Positions 27,075 through 34,503 of a stretch of 64,000 bases of DNA are shown piece by piece. The notes under the pieces are model-generated. The model did not search any database. It was given only the letters and a program-made list of their open reading frames with translations, and was not told where the DNA came from. Position 1 is the first letter of the stretch, and the number at the start of each line of letters is the position of its first letter. This stretch comes from a virus, in IMG/VR virus record IMGVR_UViG_3300050821_010560, positions 1 through 64,000 of that record; one strand, written 5' to 3'. A program made the position numbers and the translations under genes.

Positions 27075-27311
27075 CTACGGCGCGACTGGCCTCAAAACCG
27101 GCTTGCCGGGACGGCTGAGATCGGTGTCGTACACATACCACGACTGCGAGCCGTCCGGATTCTTGCACAACATCTGCGTACCGGTTTGCGCCGCATTAGC
27201 CAGCCCGCCAGCTGTAGCAGAAGTATCAGGGATGATCACTTCCGGCACATTAAACGGACCATAGTCTTCCGAGCTGACGCCCGTTACCGCAAGGCTGTAA
27301 GTCGCAGCCAT
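27075..27311 (-). CDS. Small virion-region protein
   Basis: 78 residues, no Cys pattern except one Cys, with PFNVPEVIIPDTSATAGG and SQSWYVYDTDLSRPGKP. Beta-predicted. Lies between the adaptor genes and a GxGY-repeat protein, so likely a minor capsid or connector component. No family recognised. Confidence 0.5.
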   Translation of the reverse strand: MAATYSLAVTGVSSEDYGPFNVPEVIIPDTSATAGGLANAAQTGTQMLCKNPDGSQSWYVYDTDLSRPGKPVLRPVAP

Positions 27312-27312
27312 G

Positions 27313-28497
27313 CTACGGCGCCGGCTGCAACATGATGTGATCCTGGGTGCTGCCCATGGTGAACGAAATCGTCGGCGACACCACGGTTGCCAGAGCGACC
27401 GAACCGGTTGCCGGAGGCGCGATCACCAGACCCGGAGCGCTCAGGAACAGCCCGCCATCATAGATCGTGCCCAGCTGCGTCGTCAGCGTCCCACCGCTAT
27501 TGCTGGTAATCCCGATATCCGCCGGCCGCGGACGAAACGCCAAGTTGAGGAAGTCCGGGTTGTTCGTGATCGTGCCCGCCTGCTGCGCACCGCCAACGGT
27601 CGTCAGCAACGCCGTGCCGGATACCGGGTACCCTGTACCAACGCCCGACACGCTCGCCGAGACGATAGTCTGCAGGATGTTGGCGACGACCGAGCCGGCC
27701 GAGCCCGCACCTGCGAGTACCAAGGAGAAGTTGGCAACGGTTGCCAACGGACCCGCGGAGTTCGTACAGAGCGCACCTGTAATGCTGCCCGCACCAGTCA
27801 CGCTGAATGCGAGAGACGCCTGCGTGATGCCGCTAGCGATGTTCGGATCGAACGGGGAGGGCAGCACGACAACCGCAGGAGCCGATGGATAACCGGCACC
27901 GGGATTGGTGAAGCTGAACCCGGAAACCGTGCCGCCCGCGATCGTGACAAACCCGGCCGCCGGAATGCCACCCACACCGTTCGGATTGTTCCCGGCCGGC
28001 GGAGGTGGAGCGATGAGAACGATCGGCGCGATACCGTAACCGCCACCGACGTTCGTGATGTTGAGCGAGAAGGTCGCAACCGTGCCTAACTGCCCGCCAA
28101 TGATCGGCAGCCAGGTCGAAAGTCCAGGCGTAGCCGTGAGGGTGGTCGAAGACTGGACGTACCCACTTCCATACGCCTTGATGGAAGCCGACACCGGACA
28201 GGCAAGCAGGTTCGCAATCCGGTAATTGAAACCGTCGCTCTTAACGTAGATCGGGGAGCCCAGCCAACCCGGCGTCGACGCCATCGTCCAGGTGCCGGTG
28301 ATGGGATTGAGAAACTGCAGCACAGAATACATGCCGGTAGACACGTACCAGTTGCCGGCAGGAATCGGCAGCACGTCACCAGGGCTCAAGGCAACGGAAT
28401 TGGTCGGCGTATCGTACGGAGCATTGAACAGCTCGGACGGATACAGGTTCTGGGGAAGCTGGAGCCCTAAACCGGGACCGCTAAGAGGCGCGGGCAT
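27313..28497 (-). CDS. Virion protein with GxGY repeats (capsid decoration/fibre-like)
   Basis: 394 residues. N-terminus GLGLQLPQNLYPSELFNAPYD, then GNWYVSTGMYSVLQFLNPITG, where a position-one beta domain ends in residues ~105. Then several units of the type ITNVGGGYGIAPIVLI/TNPGAGYPSAPAVVV/VSGVGTGYPVSGTA, the same module as in the nozzle-like and adaptor proteins. First gene downstream of the capsid gene apart from the HNH insertion. Likely an abundant surface or decoration protein. Confidence 0.55.
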   Translation of the reverse strand: MPAPLSGPGLGLQLPQNLYPSELFNAPYDTPTNSVALSPGDVLPIPAGNWYVSTGMYSVLQFLNPITGTWTMASTPGWLGSPIYVKSDGFNYRIANLLACPVSASIKAYGSGYVQSSTTLTATPGLSTWLPIIGGQLGTVATFSLNITNVGGGYGIAPIVLIAPPPPAGNNPNGVGGIPAAGFVTIAGGTVSGFSFTNPGAGYPSAPAVVVLPSPFDPNIASGITQASLAFSVTGAGSITGALCTNSAGPLATVANFSLVLAGAGSAGSVVANILQTIVSASVSGVGTGYPVSGTALLTTVGGAQQAGTITNNPDFLNLAFRPRPADIGITSNSGGTLTTQLGTIYDGGLFLSAPGLVIAPPATGSVALATVVSPTISFTMGSTQDHIMLQPAP

Positions 28498-28517
28498 ACT
28501 ACATGCTCCTTAAGCCG

Positions 28518-28546
28518 TTGACAGGCTCAGTGTTTGGGGTTACAAG
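28518..28546 (+). promoter_or_regulatory. Candidate promoter of the HNH gene
   Basis: TTGACA (28518-28523), 17-nt spacer, TACAAG (28541-28546), followed by GAGG and the ATG at 28564. A free-standing promoter would let the endonuclease be expressed against the direction of the late operon. Confidence 0.35.
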
Positions 28547-28563
28547 CAGCATGAGGTTACAAA

Positions 28564-29277
28564 ATGCCTGCATGCCCGAACTGCAACGCCACTTTCGACA
28601 ACCCTCGTCGAATCTTTTGTTCACGAGAGTGCAAAAACAAATGGCATAACGACCGACAAATCTGGTCAGAACGAGCTGACCGCGAACAGCACAACGCGCG
28701 CAAAAAAGCCCGCTACCAAGCTGACCCTGAAACAGCTCGACAACGTATGCGCGACTGGCGCGCGGCCAATCCAGGACTGCAGAAAGAAATCGAGCGCCGA
28801 AATCGAATAAAGAACGCAGAAAATATAAAACAGCAAAGCGCTGAATGGCGAGCGCGCAACCGCGAGCATCTTCAAGATCGCTCCAAGCTTTTTCACTACG
28901 AAACACGAAAGAACACCCCTTGGAAGCACATCATGCGCAGTCGATTTCGTGACGCCATCAAACGCGGCATCCCTTTCACACTGACCGACGAATGGGCAGC
29001 AAAGAAATGGACTGGGCGCTGCGAACTAACCGACATTCCTTTCGCTCTAAACAACACATCTCCAGGTTTCTATTCACCTAGCATTGATAAGATAAAACCA
29101 GAGCTAGGCTACACTCCTGAAAACTGCCGTTTTATTCTCCTTGCCGTAAACTCCTTCAAAAACACCGGCACAGACGCTGATGTTTTTGCTGCCGCTAAAG
29201 CCATTCTTCGTTACCGCGATAAGGTTGTAACCTCAGAAAGCAGCACCCTGAAGGTTATATCCCCAGGCACCCGATGA
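28564..29277 (+). CDS. HNH-type homing endonuclease
   Basis: 237 residues. N-terminal zinc finger CPNCNATF...CSRECKNKWHN (residues 4-28), a long basic helical linker, then the nuclease core: C-terminal SIDKIKPELGYTPENCRFIL and LAVNSFKN, the usual last metal-site helix of HNH proteins in phages. It lies on the opposite strand between the capsid gene and the GxGY gene and overlaps the capsid 3' end by 45 nt, so it is an inserted mobile gene. RBS ATGAGG upstream. It is AT-richer than neighbours. Confidence 0.8.
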   Translation: MPACPNCNATFDNPRRIFCSRECKNKWHNDRQIWSERADREQHNARKKARYQADPETARQRMRDWRAANPGLQKEIERRNRIKNAENIKQQSAEWRARNREHLQDRSKLFHYETRKNTPWKHIMRSRFRDAIKRGIPFTLTDEWAAKKWTGRCELTDIPFALNNTSPGFYSPSIDKIKPELGYTPENCRFILLAVNSFKNTGTDADVFAAAKAILRYRDKVVTSESSTLKVISPGTR

Positions 29278-30273
29278 CGATTTCGCCGAGATGACATCAT
29301 AGCCGACGACCACCACACCCTGTTGTCCGATCTGTCCGAGCGGCACGAGCGAATAGAAGCCGGAGAAGTCGAATGCCGCATCCTCGGACAGGTACATCGA
29401 GGTGTACTTGACGTTCGGAAAGAAAACGTTGCCCTTCGGACAGAAGAAGTCCGCAAAGATAGGCACGCCCGCTATGTTGATGTTCGGGAAGGACGACCGA
29501 ACATTCGTATCCATCGTGTAGCCACCGCCCGGATTGACGAACTGCGTCTCCGTTCCGATGATGTCGTTGTTGAGTGTCGAGTAGTCACCGGGATTCATCA
29601 CCCCGAAAGTCGGTGCCTCGCCGCCCGCCTGAACGGTCAAAAACGTGATGAACGATGACATCGACTTGCGGGTAAATCCGACTGTGCCGAGCGAGAATGT
29701 ACCGCTGTTCAGGTTGATATAGTTTCCTTGGAACGCGGCATTGCCGGCAGCAAGGCGGTTGACACCGCCATAAGTCGGGAAGTTCGCCCCGGCATCGAAC
29801 GCGCTCTGAAGACTGTCAGGCAGCAGCGGATTAGCCGAGTTGTTGGTGAACAGCAGGCGCGCCATGTTCTGCTTGGTCACGGCGTACACGTCATTCATGC
29901 GCGCCTTGAGCAGGCTTATCTCGCGATCGGTCGCCTGGATGATCGTCTCGCCAAAGGGCAGCGGAACGGGCACGACCCAGTAAGCAAGGTTCCACTGGCC
30001 GTTCTGAATAGCGGGTGTGATAACAGGGCTGTTAAATCCACCGCCGTAACCGGTGAACTGCCCCTGCACCATGGAATTTCCTTGCAACGGAATCGTAACC
30101 TGATTCAAACCGCCGGCCGCGCGCTGGGCATTCCCCACAAGGTAGAACAAGGTCGGCGATGCGAAGTAGATTTGCACGAAAAGACGCGGGACGAAGGCTC
30201 GTCGTGTGACCGCGGACAATTCAGTGAAAAGCGAGCCGGCAGCCGGCGCAACGCCAAGACCTGGTAACGGCAA
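29233..30273 (-). CDS. Major capsid protein
   Basis: 346 residues. Near the N-terminus FVPRLFVQIYFASPTLFYLVGNAQR (helix of the capsid E-loop region), then GGLNQVTIPLQGNSMVQGQFTGYGGG, METIIQATDREISLLKARMNDVY-like spine helix and a C-terminal beta domain (IAGVPIFADFFCPKGNVFF). Order and size fit HK97-fold capsid proteins of podoviruses. The scaffold-like gene is immediately upstream. Its last 15 codons overlap the HNH ORF on the other strand. Confidence 0.75.
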   Translation of the reverse strand: MPLPGLGVAPAAGSLFTELSAVTRRAFVPRLFVQIYFASPTLFYLVGNAQRAAGGLNQVTIPLQGNSMVQGQFTGYGGGFNSPVITPAIQNGQWNLAYWVVPVPLPFGETIIQATDREISLLKARMNDVYAVTKQNMARLLFTNNSANPLLPDSLQSAFDAGANFPTYGGVNRLAAGNAAFQGNYINLNSGTFSLGTVGFTRKSMSSFITFLTVQAGGEAPTFGVMNPGDYSTLNNDIIGTETQFVNPGGGYTMDTNVRSSFPNINIAGVPIFADFFCPKGNVFFPNVKYTSMYLSEDAAFDFSGFYSLVPLGQIGQQGVVVVGYDVISAKSSSGAWGYNLQGAAF

Positions 30274-30282
30274 AATAGCCTC

Positions 30283-30873
30283 CTAGCGTGCGTTGCGCAC
30301 TTCCATCAAAGCTTCGCCCGTCATCTTCCGCAACAACGGCTCGTTCTCGCCCTTGGAATCGATGAGCTTCTTGATGTCATCGGAGCCCTCGGTCGGAACC
30401 TCGAGAAAGTTCCACGCACCGGACCCGTTCGGCGTGACCGGCACCTGTGGCGGATGCAGCCGCTCGAAGTAGGCAACACCGACATCATGGTCAACGATGC
30501 CGTGCTTCTCCATCAAGTCTTCGACGGCCTTGATGCCCTCATCGGTCCACTTCTGCTTCTTGAGCGCAGCGCGTCCGGCGGCAAAACGCGTATTGAGATC
30601 CCCGATCTTGCGATCCTGTTCGGCCTTCGCCTCTTTATCGGCTTGTTCCTTCTTAAAATCTTCCAACTGCTTGGTGACACTCGCCACCGCATCCTCGACC
30701 GGCTTAGCCTGGTCAAGCTCGGGAATCACCGCTGTCGGATCGAACTCTTTACGCGCCTCGAGAATCTTGCGCCGCGACTTGGGATTCGCAAGCATCTTCT
30801 CGACCGTCTCGCGCAGAGCCTTGCTCTGCAAAAATTCAGCCTCGTCGACCTCGATGGTCTTCGCCGTCATCAC
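30283..30873 (-). CDS. Scaffold-like protein
   Basis: About 196 residues; GTG at 30873 overlaps the upstream stop, with an ATG directly after it. Highly charged, almost all helical, with a coiled coil (VASVTKQLEDFKKEQADKE, residues 65-100) and a basic/helical end. Placed just before the capsid gene, as phage scaffolds are. No protease domain seen. Confidence 0.6.
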   Translation of the reverse strand: MMTAKTIEVDEAEFLQSKALRETVEKMLANPKSRRKILEARKEFDPTAVIPELDQAKPVEDAVASVTKQLEDFKKEQADKEAKAEQDRKIGDLNTRFAAGRAALKKQKWTDEGIKAVEDLMEKHGIVDHDVGVAYFERLHPPQVPVTPNGSGAWNFLEVPTEGSDDIKKLIDSKGENEPLLRKMTGEALMEVRNAR

Positions 30874-31043
30874 TTGCTACCGGCGTTCGGAACGTGGCTG
30901 ACGGACATGGCAGGCGACTTCATCTGGTTCGGCAGATGAGATTTCCGGCCACCGATCTCCTGCTGTTCCATATCGACCCGCACGATCTGCGAATCCGATT
31001 TCGGAACCGTCTTGGTTGAATCCTGAAAAATATTCACTGCCAT
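30870..31043 (-). CDS. Small virion-operon protein
   Basis: 57 residues (MAVNIFQDSTKTVPKSDSQI start). Strong RBS AGGAGG 5 nt before the ATG at 31043; stop overlaps the scaffold start as GTGA. Polar, no Cys, with VDMEQQEIGGRKSHLPNQMK in the middle. Position between scaffold and portal genes suggests a minor head component. Confidence 0.6.
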   Translation of the reverse strand: MAVNIFQDSTKTVPKSDSQIVRVDMEQQEIGGRKSHLPNQMKSPAMSVSHVPNAGSK

Positions 31044-31052
31044 GATGACCTC

Positions 31053-31448
31053 CTAAGCGCCCATTCCTGGCTGCCCGCCAGCACCGGGAGCACCGGGAGC
31101 ACCAGCTTTGCGCATCTGCTGCATCTGCTGGCCCTGCTGCGCGTTTTGCATGGCCATCTTCTCGATGCTGTTCTTCTCGGCTGCCGGCGTGACCGCCCCC
31201 GGAGGAACATGCTTCGCTAGCATATTGAGCGCCTTCATCACATCCTTGCCGGGATCGCTGGCAATGCCGAGCATGGGCACCAACTGCTCGAGCTGGCGGA
31301 TGACAACCCCAAGCCGCTGGAGCCCCGCCGCCTCATAGCCCTTGTTCGGCGTCGGCCCCGTTGCCGGAGACGTGCCGAACGGCGGAGGTTGTCCACCCTG
31401 AGCAGGAGGTTGAGGAGCGCCACCAGCGGCTGGGGCCATTTCCGGCAT
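31053..31448 (-). CDS. Pro/Gln-rich head-operon protein
   Basis: 131 residues. N-terminal Pro/Gly/Gln-rich 35, a helical core (GLQRLGVVIRQLEQLVPMLG, PGKDVMKALNMLAKHVPPG) and a Gln/Met/Gly-rich tail. Typical of a conserved protein next to portal in podoviruses of alphaproteobacteria; function unknown. Confidence 0.55.
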   Translation of the reverse strand: MPEMAPAAGGAPQPPAQGGQPPPFGTSPATGPTPNKGYEAAGLQRLGVVIRQLEQLVPMLGIASDPGKDVMKALNMLAKHVPPGAVTPAAEKNSIEKMAMQNAQQGQQMQQMRKAGAPGAPGAGGQPGMGA

Positions 31449-31527
31449 CAGGCGATGCCTTACTTCCGGCCGTGACGCCGGCCGCGCCGATTGCGAACGA
31501 TCATGACGATCTCCATCGATGGGTGAT

Positions 31528-31542
31528 CCCGCCGCAGGCGGG
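31528..31542. repeat. Dispersed palindrome copy, short form, intergenic
   Basis: GAT, CCCGCC, loop GCA, GGCGGG, GTC. Lies in the 200-nt divergent region between the leftward head gene ending its start at 31448 and the rightward regulator at 31649. Confidence 0.7.
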
Positions 31543-31611
31543 GTCGATGCAGCATCCGGGCTTTACCCAGCCGAGACAAAGGCTATCTTCAAGCAACTAG
31601 CGGTTTTTCGC

Positions 31612-31640
31612 TTGATCTACCCCCTTTCAACGGGTTAAAT
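31612..31640 (+). promoter_or_regulatory. Sigma70-like promoter, leaderless type
   Basis: TTGATC (31612-31617), 17-nt spacer, TTAAAT (31635-31640), then 8 nt to the ATG at 31649. No Shine-Dalgarno fits in between, so the mRNA probably starts at or next to the ATG. Same design as at 48672, 55227 and 56353. Confidence 0.5.
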
Positions 31641-31648
31641 TGGCCTGC

Positions 31649-31870
31649 ATGGCAAAAACTGACGCTCTCAACGGCAAAGAGCCTTATTTTTTCACCGCCA
31701 AAGAAGCCGCCCACTTCCTGCGGATCGAAGTCGGCACACTGTACGACTGGATGCATCAAAAAGGTGGCCCACCCTATAAACGCACCAACCGCGGACGCGG
31801 CGGACGTTACCGGCTTCCGCGCCAGCAACTGATCGACTGGGCTAACAAGACACAAAATAGAGAAACTTAG
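31649..31870 (+). CDS. Excisionase/MerR-type HTH regulator
   Basis: 73 residues from ATG 31649. Classic HTH_17 layout: YFFTAKEAAHFLRIEVGTLYDWMHQKGGPPYKRTNR followed by the wing GGRYRLPRQQLIDWANK. Small DNA-binding proteins of this type act as excisionases or regulators. Transcribed against the late operon from its own leaderless-type promoter, so it may control late or lysogeny-related expression. The next rightward gene follows with no gap. Confidence 0.75.
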   Translation: MAKTDALNGKEPYFFTAKEAAHFLRIEVGTLYDWMHQKGGPPYKRTNRGRGGRYRLPRQQLIDWANKTQNRET

Positions 31871-32227
31871 ATGTTTCAAATCACGCTAACGTTCGGTCCA
31901 ACCGGAACGCAGTGGGCACTTCTATTTCAGACGGAAGAAAAAGCAGTAGCCTCCTGGCAGCATGCTTCGCTCGGCAGCTCGGAATTTCTAACCCTCGAAG
32001 ATGATTTTGGACAGACGGTAAATATCGTCAGGAAATCGCTCTACGGCTCCATGTTCGAAAGCCTGGAAAAATCCCAATTGGCGCATATCGAAATCGCACT
32101 CCACCGCGCCAGGCTTCAAGCCAAAGCTCAGCAGATGGCTTCCGCCGATCCCGGCTTGCGCACACTTGCCCGCGGTCCTGCGGTGATGACACCTTTCGAA
32201 GCTGGAAACCGCTTTAATGGACGCTAA
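31871..32227 (+). CDS. Protein of unknown function co-transcribed with HTH regulator
   Basis: 118 residues starting at the base after the HTH stop (TAG ATG). N-terminal beta part (FQITLTFGPTGTQWALLFQT), a helix, then Ala/Gln-rich helix (ALHRARLQAKAQQMA). Ends by overlapping the portal gene stop tail-to-tail by 4 nt. May be the partner or effector of the regulator. Confidence 0.5.
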   Translation: MFQITLTFGPTGTQWALLFQTEEKAVASWQHASLGSSEFLTLEDDFGQTVNIVRKSLYGSMFESLEKSQLAHIEIALHRARLQAKAQQMASADPGLRTLARGPAVMTPFEAGNRFNGR

Positions 32228-33945
32228 CGCCCGCCCGCGGCTTTCTTCTTCATGATAGCCGGCAGCAGTTCGGGATGCTCGGCCGAAATCTTCGCCATGA
32301 ACTCGGCTTCCTGCTTCTGCTTCTTGTGAAGCTCGGACTTCGCCTGCTCTTTGTTCGGCAAATTCACGTTGTCAATCACATATTCCGGCCCGACCACACC
32401 GGTCTTCAGGCTGGCGAACACGAGTTGCGAGGTCTCATCGGCAAATATAGGCGAGGAGCGGTGGCTTTCGACCGTGACCCGCCAGTCTTCCGGCAAATCG
32501 GTAAGATGGAAACCGGTTTCCTCCATATCCTTTACTGAATCCGCCTTCGTCCAATATTTGTGCGGGTCTTTCGCTTCCTTGATGCTCAAAGTTAGATCCG
32601 CGGCCATCGCACACTGGCGTTCCACCAATAGCGCCCGGTCGCGCAGCGTCGGCGAGGCGGTTTTTAACAAAGTTTCCGCATGTACACCTGCACGCACGCC
32701 TTGCTCCCCCTGTCCCTGAAGGATCGGCGGGAATCCACCTAACTGGTTGATGATCTCGATCATGAATCGGATGAGAGGCAAGGTTTCAGGGGGAATTTTA
32801 GGCGTCAGATCTTCAACCGACGCCCCCTGCTGCATGTTGTGGTAGCCGGTAGCGCGGAATTGGGCGTATAGTTCATCCGTCATCCCACCTTCACTGATGA
32901 ACGCCAGCAGTTTATCAACCTGCATGCCAAAAAGCCGCTTGGCATCGTCGCACCACATCGCCAGAAGCGCCTGCGGCTCTATCAAGTCGACCAGTTCGCT
33001 GCGACCCCAGAAATAGTTGCTGACCTCGTTCGGCTGGATAAGCCGATAGGGCTGCATCCGGCTATCCTTGATCAACAAATTGGTGTGCTGGTAGCGCGGT
33101 GCGATCAAAACATCGGGCTCGACCATGAGAATGGTCGTGTAATCCGTCTCATCCTGCACCCACAGCTCATGCACCTGTACCACATCGACCGCCACCTCCG
33201 GTCCCATGATCGCATAGTTAGGGTCATTATTAAGCTGAACAATGCCGCCAGGTACCGGGCGAGTCATCGACTGCACGCCGGTATTCAACTGGCTGGTCGA
33301 CAGCACTTGGTGGAAGAAACTCTGCGGCTCGGCCGTGGCCTGCCCTTTGGTAGCATGCTGCTTGATGCGACTGAACAGCTTTTCCGAGTTCGGCAAATGG
33401 TAAATGCGCCGCCATATCTCCGGCAGCGTCATCAATGTCGTCTCGCACAAAGCCGACTGCTTGTTGATGTCATTCTCGGCTTCCCGGTAGACACCGAACT
33501 GCCACGGCATCACCAGCTTCTTGTGATAAACCGGCGTCTGGTCCGGCCCCTCCACCTGCGGCCATTGCTTGAGAATGCACGCTCCGTACAAGAGTGAGTC
33601 GTACACGCCACGACCGAAAAGCATGTCGGTATTGTTGCGCTCCCAATCCCGCGTGAGGGAGGAAGCCACGACCGCGGCGCGGTCGTAATAATTAGGCGGA
33701 TACTTGTTCTCGAAGTCGATGGAGAATTTAAGCTCTACCGGGGAAAACAGATGTGCCGCCATCCGGTCGAGATGGACGTGCAGCATGTTGATGAGCGCCT
33801 TGGTGCCGTCATAGCGGCCGGTCTCGGCAATCGCATGCATCAGCCGGCAATATGCAGCACGCACCCCGACACTAACCCGACACTGCTCGATGATCTCGTT
33901 CGCCCATGGGATGAGCGCGCGTTCAGTGTCGGGGATCGGGAGCAT
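32224..33945 (-). CDS. Portal protein
   Basis: 573 residues. Early helices (IEQCRVSVGVRAAYCRLMHAI), RDWERNNTDMLFGRGVYDSLL in the wing region, a stem/crown region with WCDDAKRLFGMQVDKLLAFI and QGQGEQGVRAGVHAETLLKTA, and C-terminal KKQKQEAEF coiled coil. Size, helical pattern and position between terminase and scaffold/capsid fit a podovirus portal (head-tail connector). Confidence 0.7.
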   Translation of the reverse strand: MLPIPDTERALIPWANEIIEQCRVSVGVRAAYCRLMHAIAETGRYDGTKALINMLHVHLDRMAAHLFSPVELKFSIDFENKYPPNYYDRAAVVASSLTRDWERNNTDMLFGRGVYDSLLYGACILKQWPQVEGPDQTPVYHKKLVMPWQFGVYREAENDINKQSALCETTLMTLPEIWRRIYHLPNSEKLFSRIKQHATKGQATAEPQSFFHQVLSTSQLNTGVQSMTRPVPGGIVQLNNDPNYAIMGPEVAVDVVQVHELWVQDETDYTTILMVEPDVLIAPRYQHTNLLIKDSRMQPYRLIQPNEVSNYFWGRSELVDLIEPQALLAMWCDDAKRLFGMQVDKLLAFISEGGMTDELYAQFRATGYHNMQQGASVEDLTPKIPPETLPLIRFMIEIINQLGGFPPILQGQGEQGVRAGVHAETLLKTASPTLRDRALLVERQCAMAADLTLSIKEAKDPHKYWTKADSVKDMEETGFHLTDLPEDWRVTVESHRSSPIFADETSQLVFASLKTGVVGPEYVIDNVNLPNKEQAKSELHKKQKQEAEFMAKISAEHPELLPAIMKKKAAGGR

Positions 33946-33948
33946 GCA

Positions 33949-34503
33949 TTACCCTCGCCTGCGGTACCCCGGCTGCAGGGTCTCCTTGGCGGGATTGTCC
34001 GACGATGCAGTGCCCATGGTCAACTGACTATGATAGTCGTGCAATGCAGTGCGCATACGTGCCCCGGCGTTCGGGAAGGGGCCGGCCTGCACATCAGGGG
34101 ACAGTTCCACGCCCTGTCCGCCCATTCCTGCATTGAACCCGAACGGCGAGCCCTTCGGCATGGCATCCATCATACGGGTTACGTCGTTGACCACCGGCAT
34201 GGCCGCGATCTCGGCATCGCGCCGGTCGTTCATATTGGTGATCTTGAGATCCGCCATCTCGGACGCCGGCACACCCGCCATTTCAGCCGCGGCATGCATG
34301 CGGAACTCCGATCCCTTCTCTGCATCGCGGTAGACCTTATCCGTCGCCTTGGTCTTGGCGCTGAGAAATGCCGGGCAGGCGATCACGCCGTCATCAACCG
34401 GAGGGGCAGTATCGGCCCCGCAATGACAGCAAAAACGGGGATAAGAACCATTGAAAGGAGTACGCCCACGACAAGCGGAACAAACTAGGCTAAAACCCAT
34501 CAC
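33949..34503 (-). CDS. Zinc-ribbon head-operon protein
   Basis: 184 residues. N-terminal CSACRGRTPFNGSYPRFCCHCG gives a CxxC...CxxC zinc ribbon (residues 8-29). The remaining part is helical then disordered (RRDAEIAAMPVVNDVTRMMD). Overlaps the terminase start region by 4 nt and sits between terminase and portal genes, a position used for DNA-packaging accessory proteins. Function unproven. Confidence 0.55.
   Translation of the reverse strand: MMGFSLVCSACRGRTPFNGSYPRFCCHCGADTAPPVDDGVIACPAFLSAKTKATDKVYRDAEKGSEFRMHAAAEMAGVPASEMADLKITNMNDRRDAEIAAMPVVNDVTRMMDAMPKGSPFGFNAGMGGQGVELSPDVQAGPFPNAGARMRTALHDYHSQLTMGTASSDNPAKETLQPGYRRRG

Noticed and set aside
31640-31648. TTG at 31640 as start of the excisionase-like gene
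   Set aside because: It falls in the -10 box end and adds only MAC before ATG 31649.
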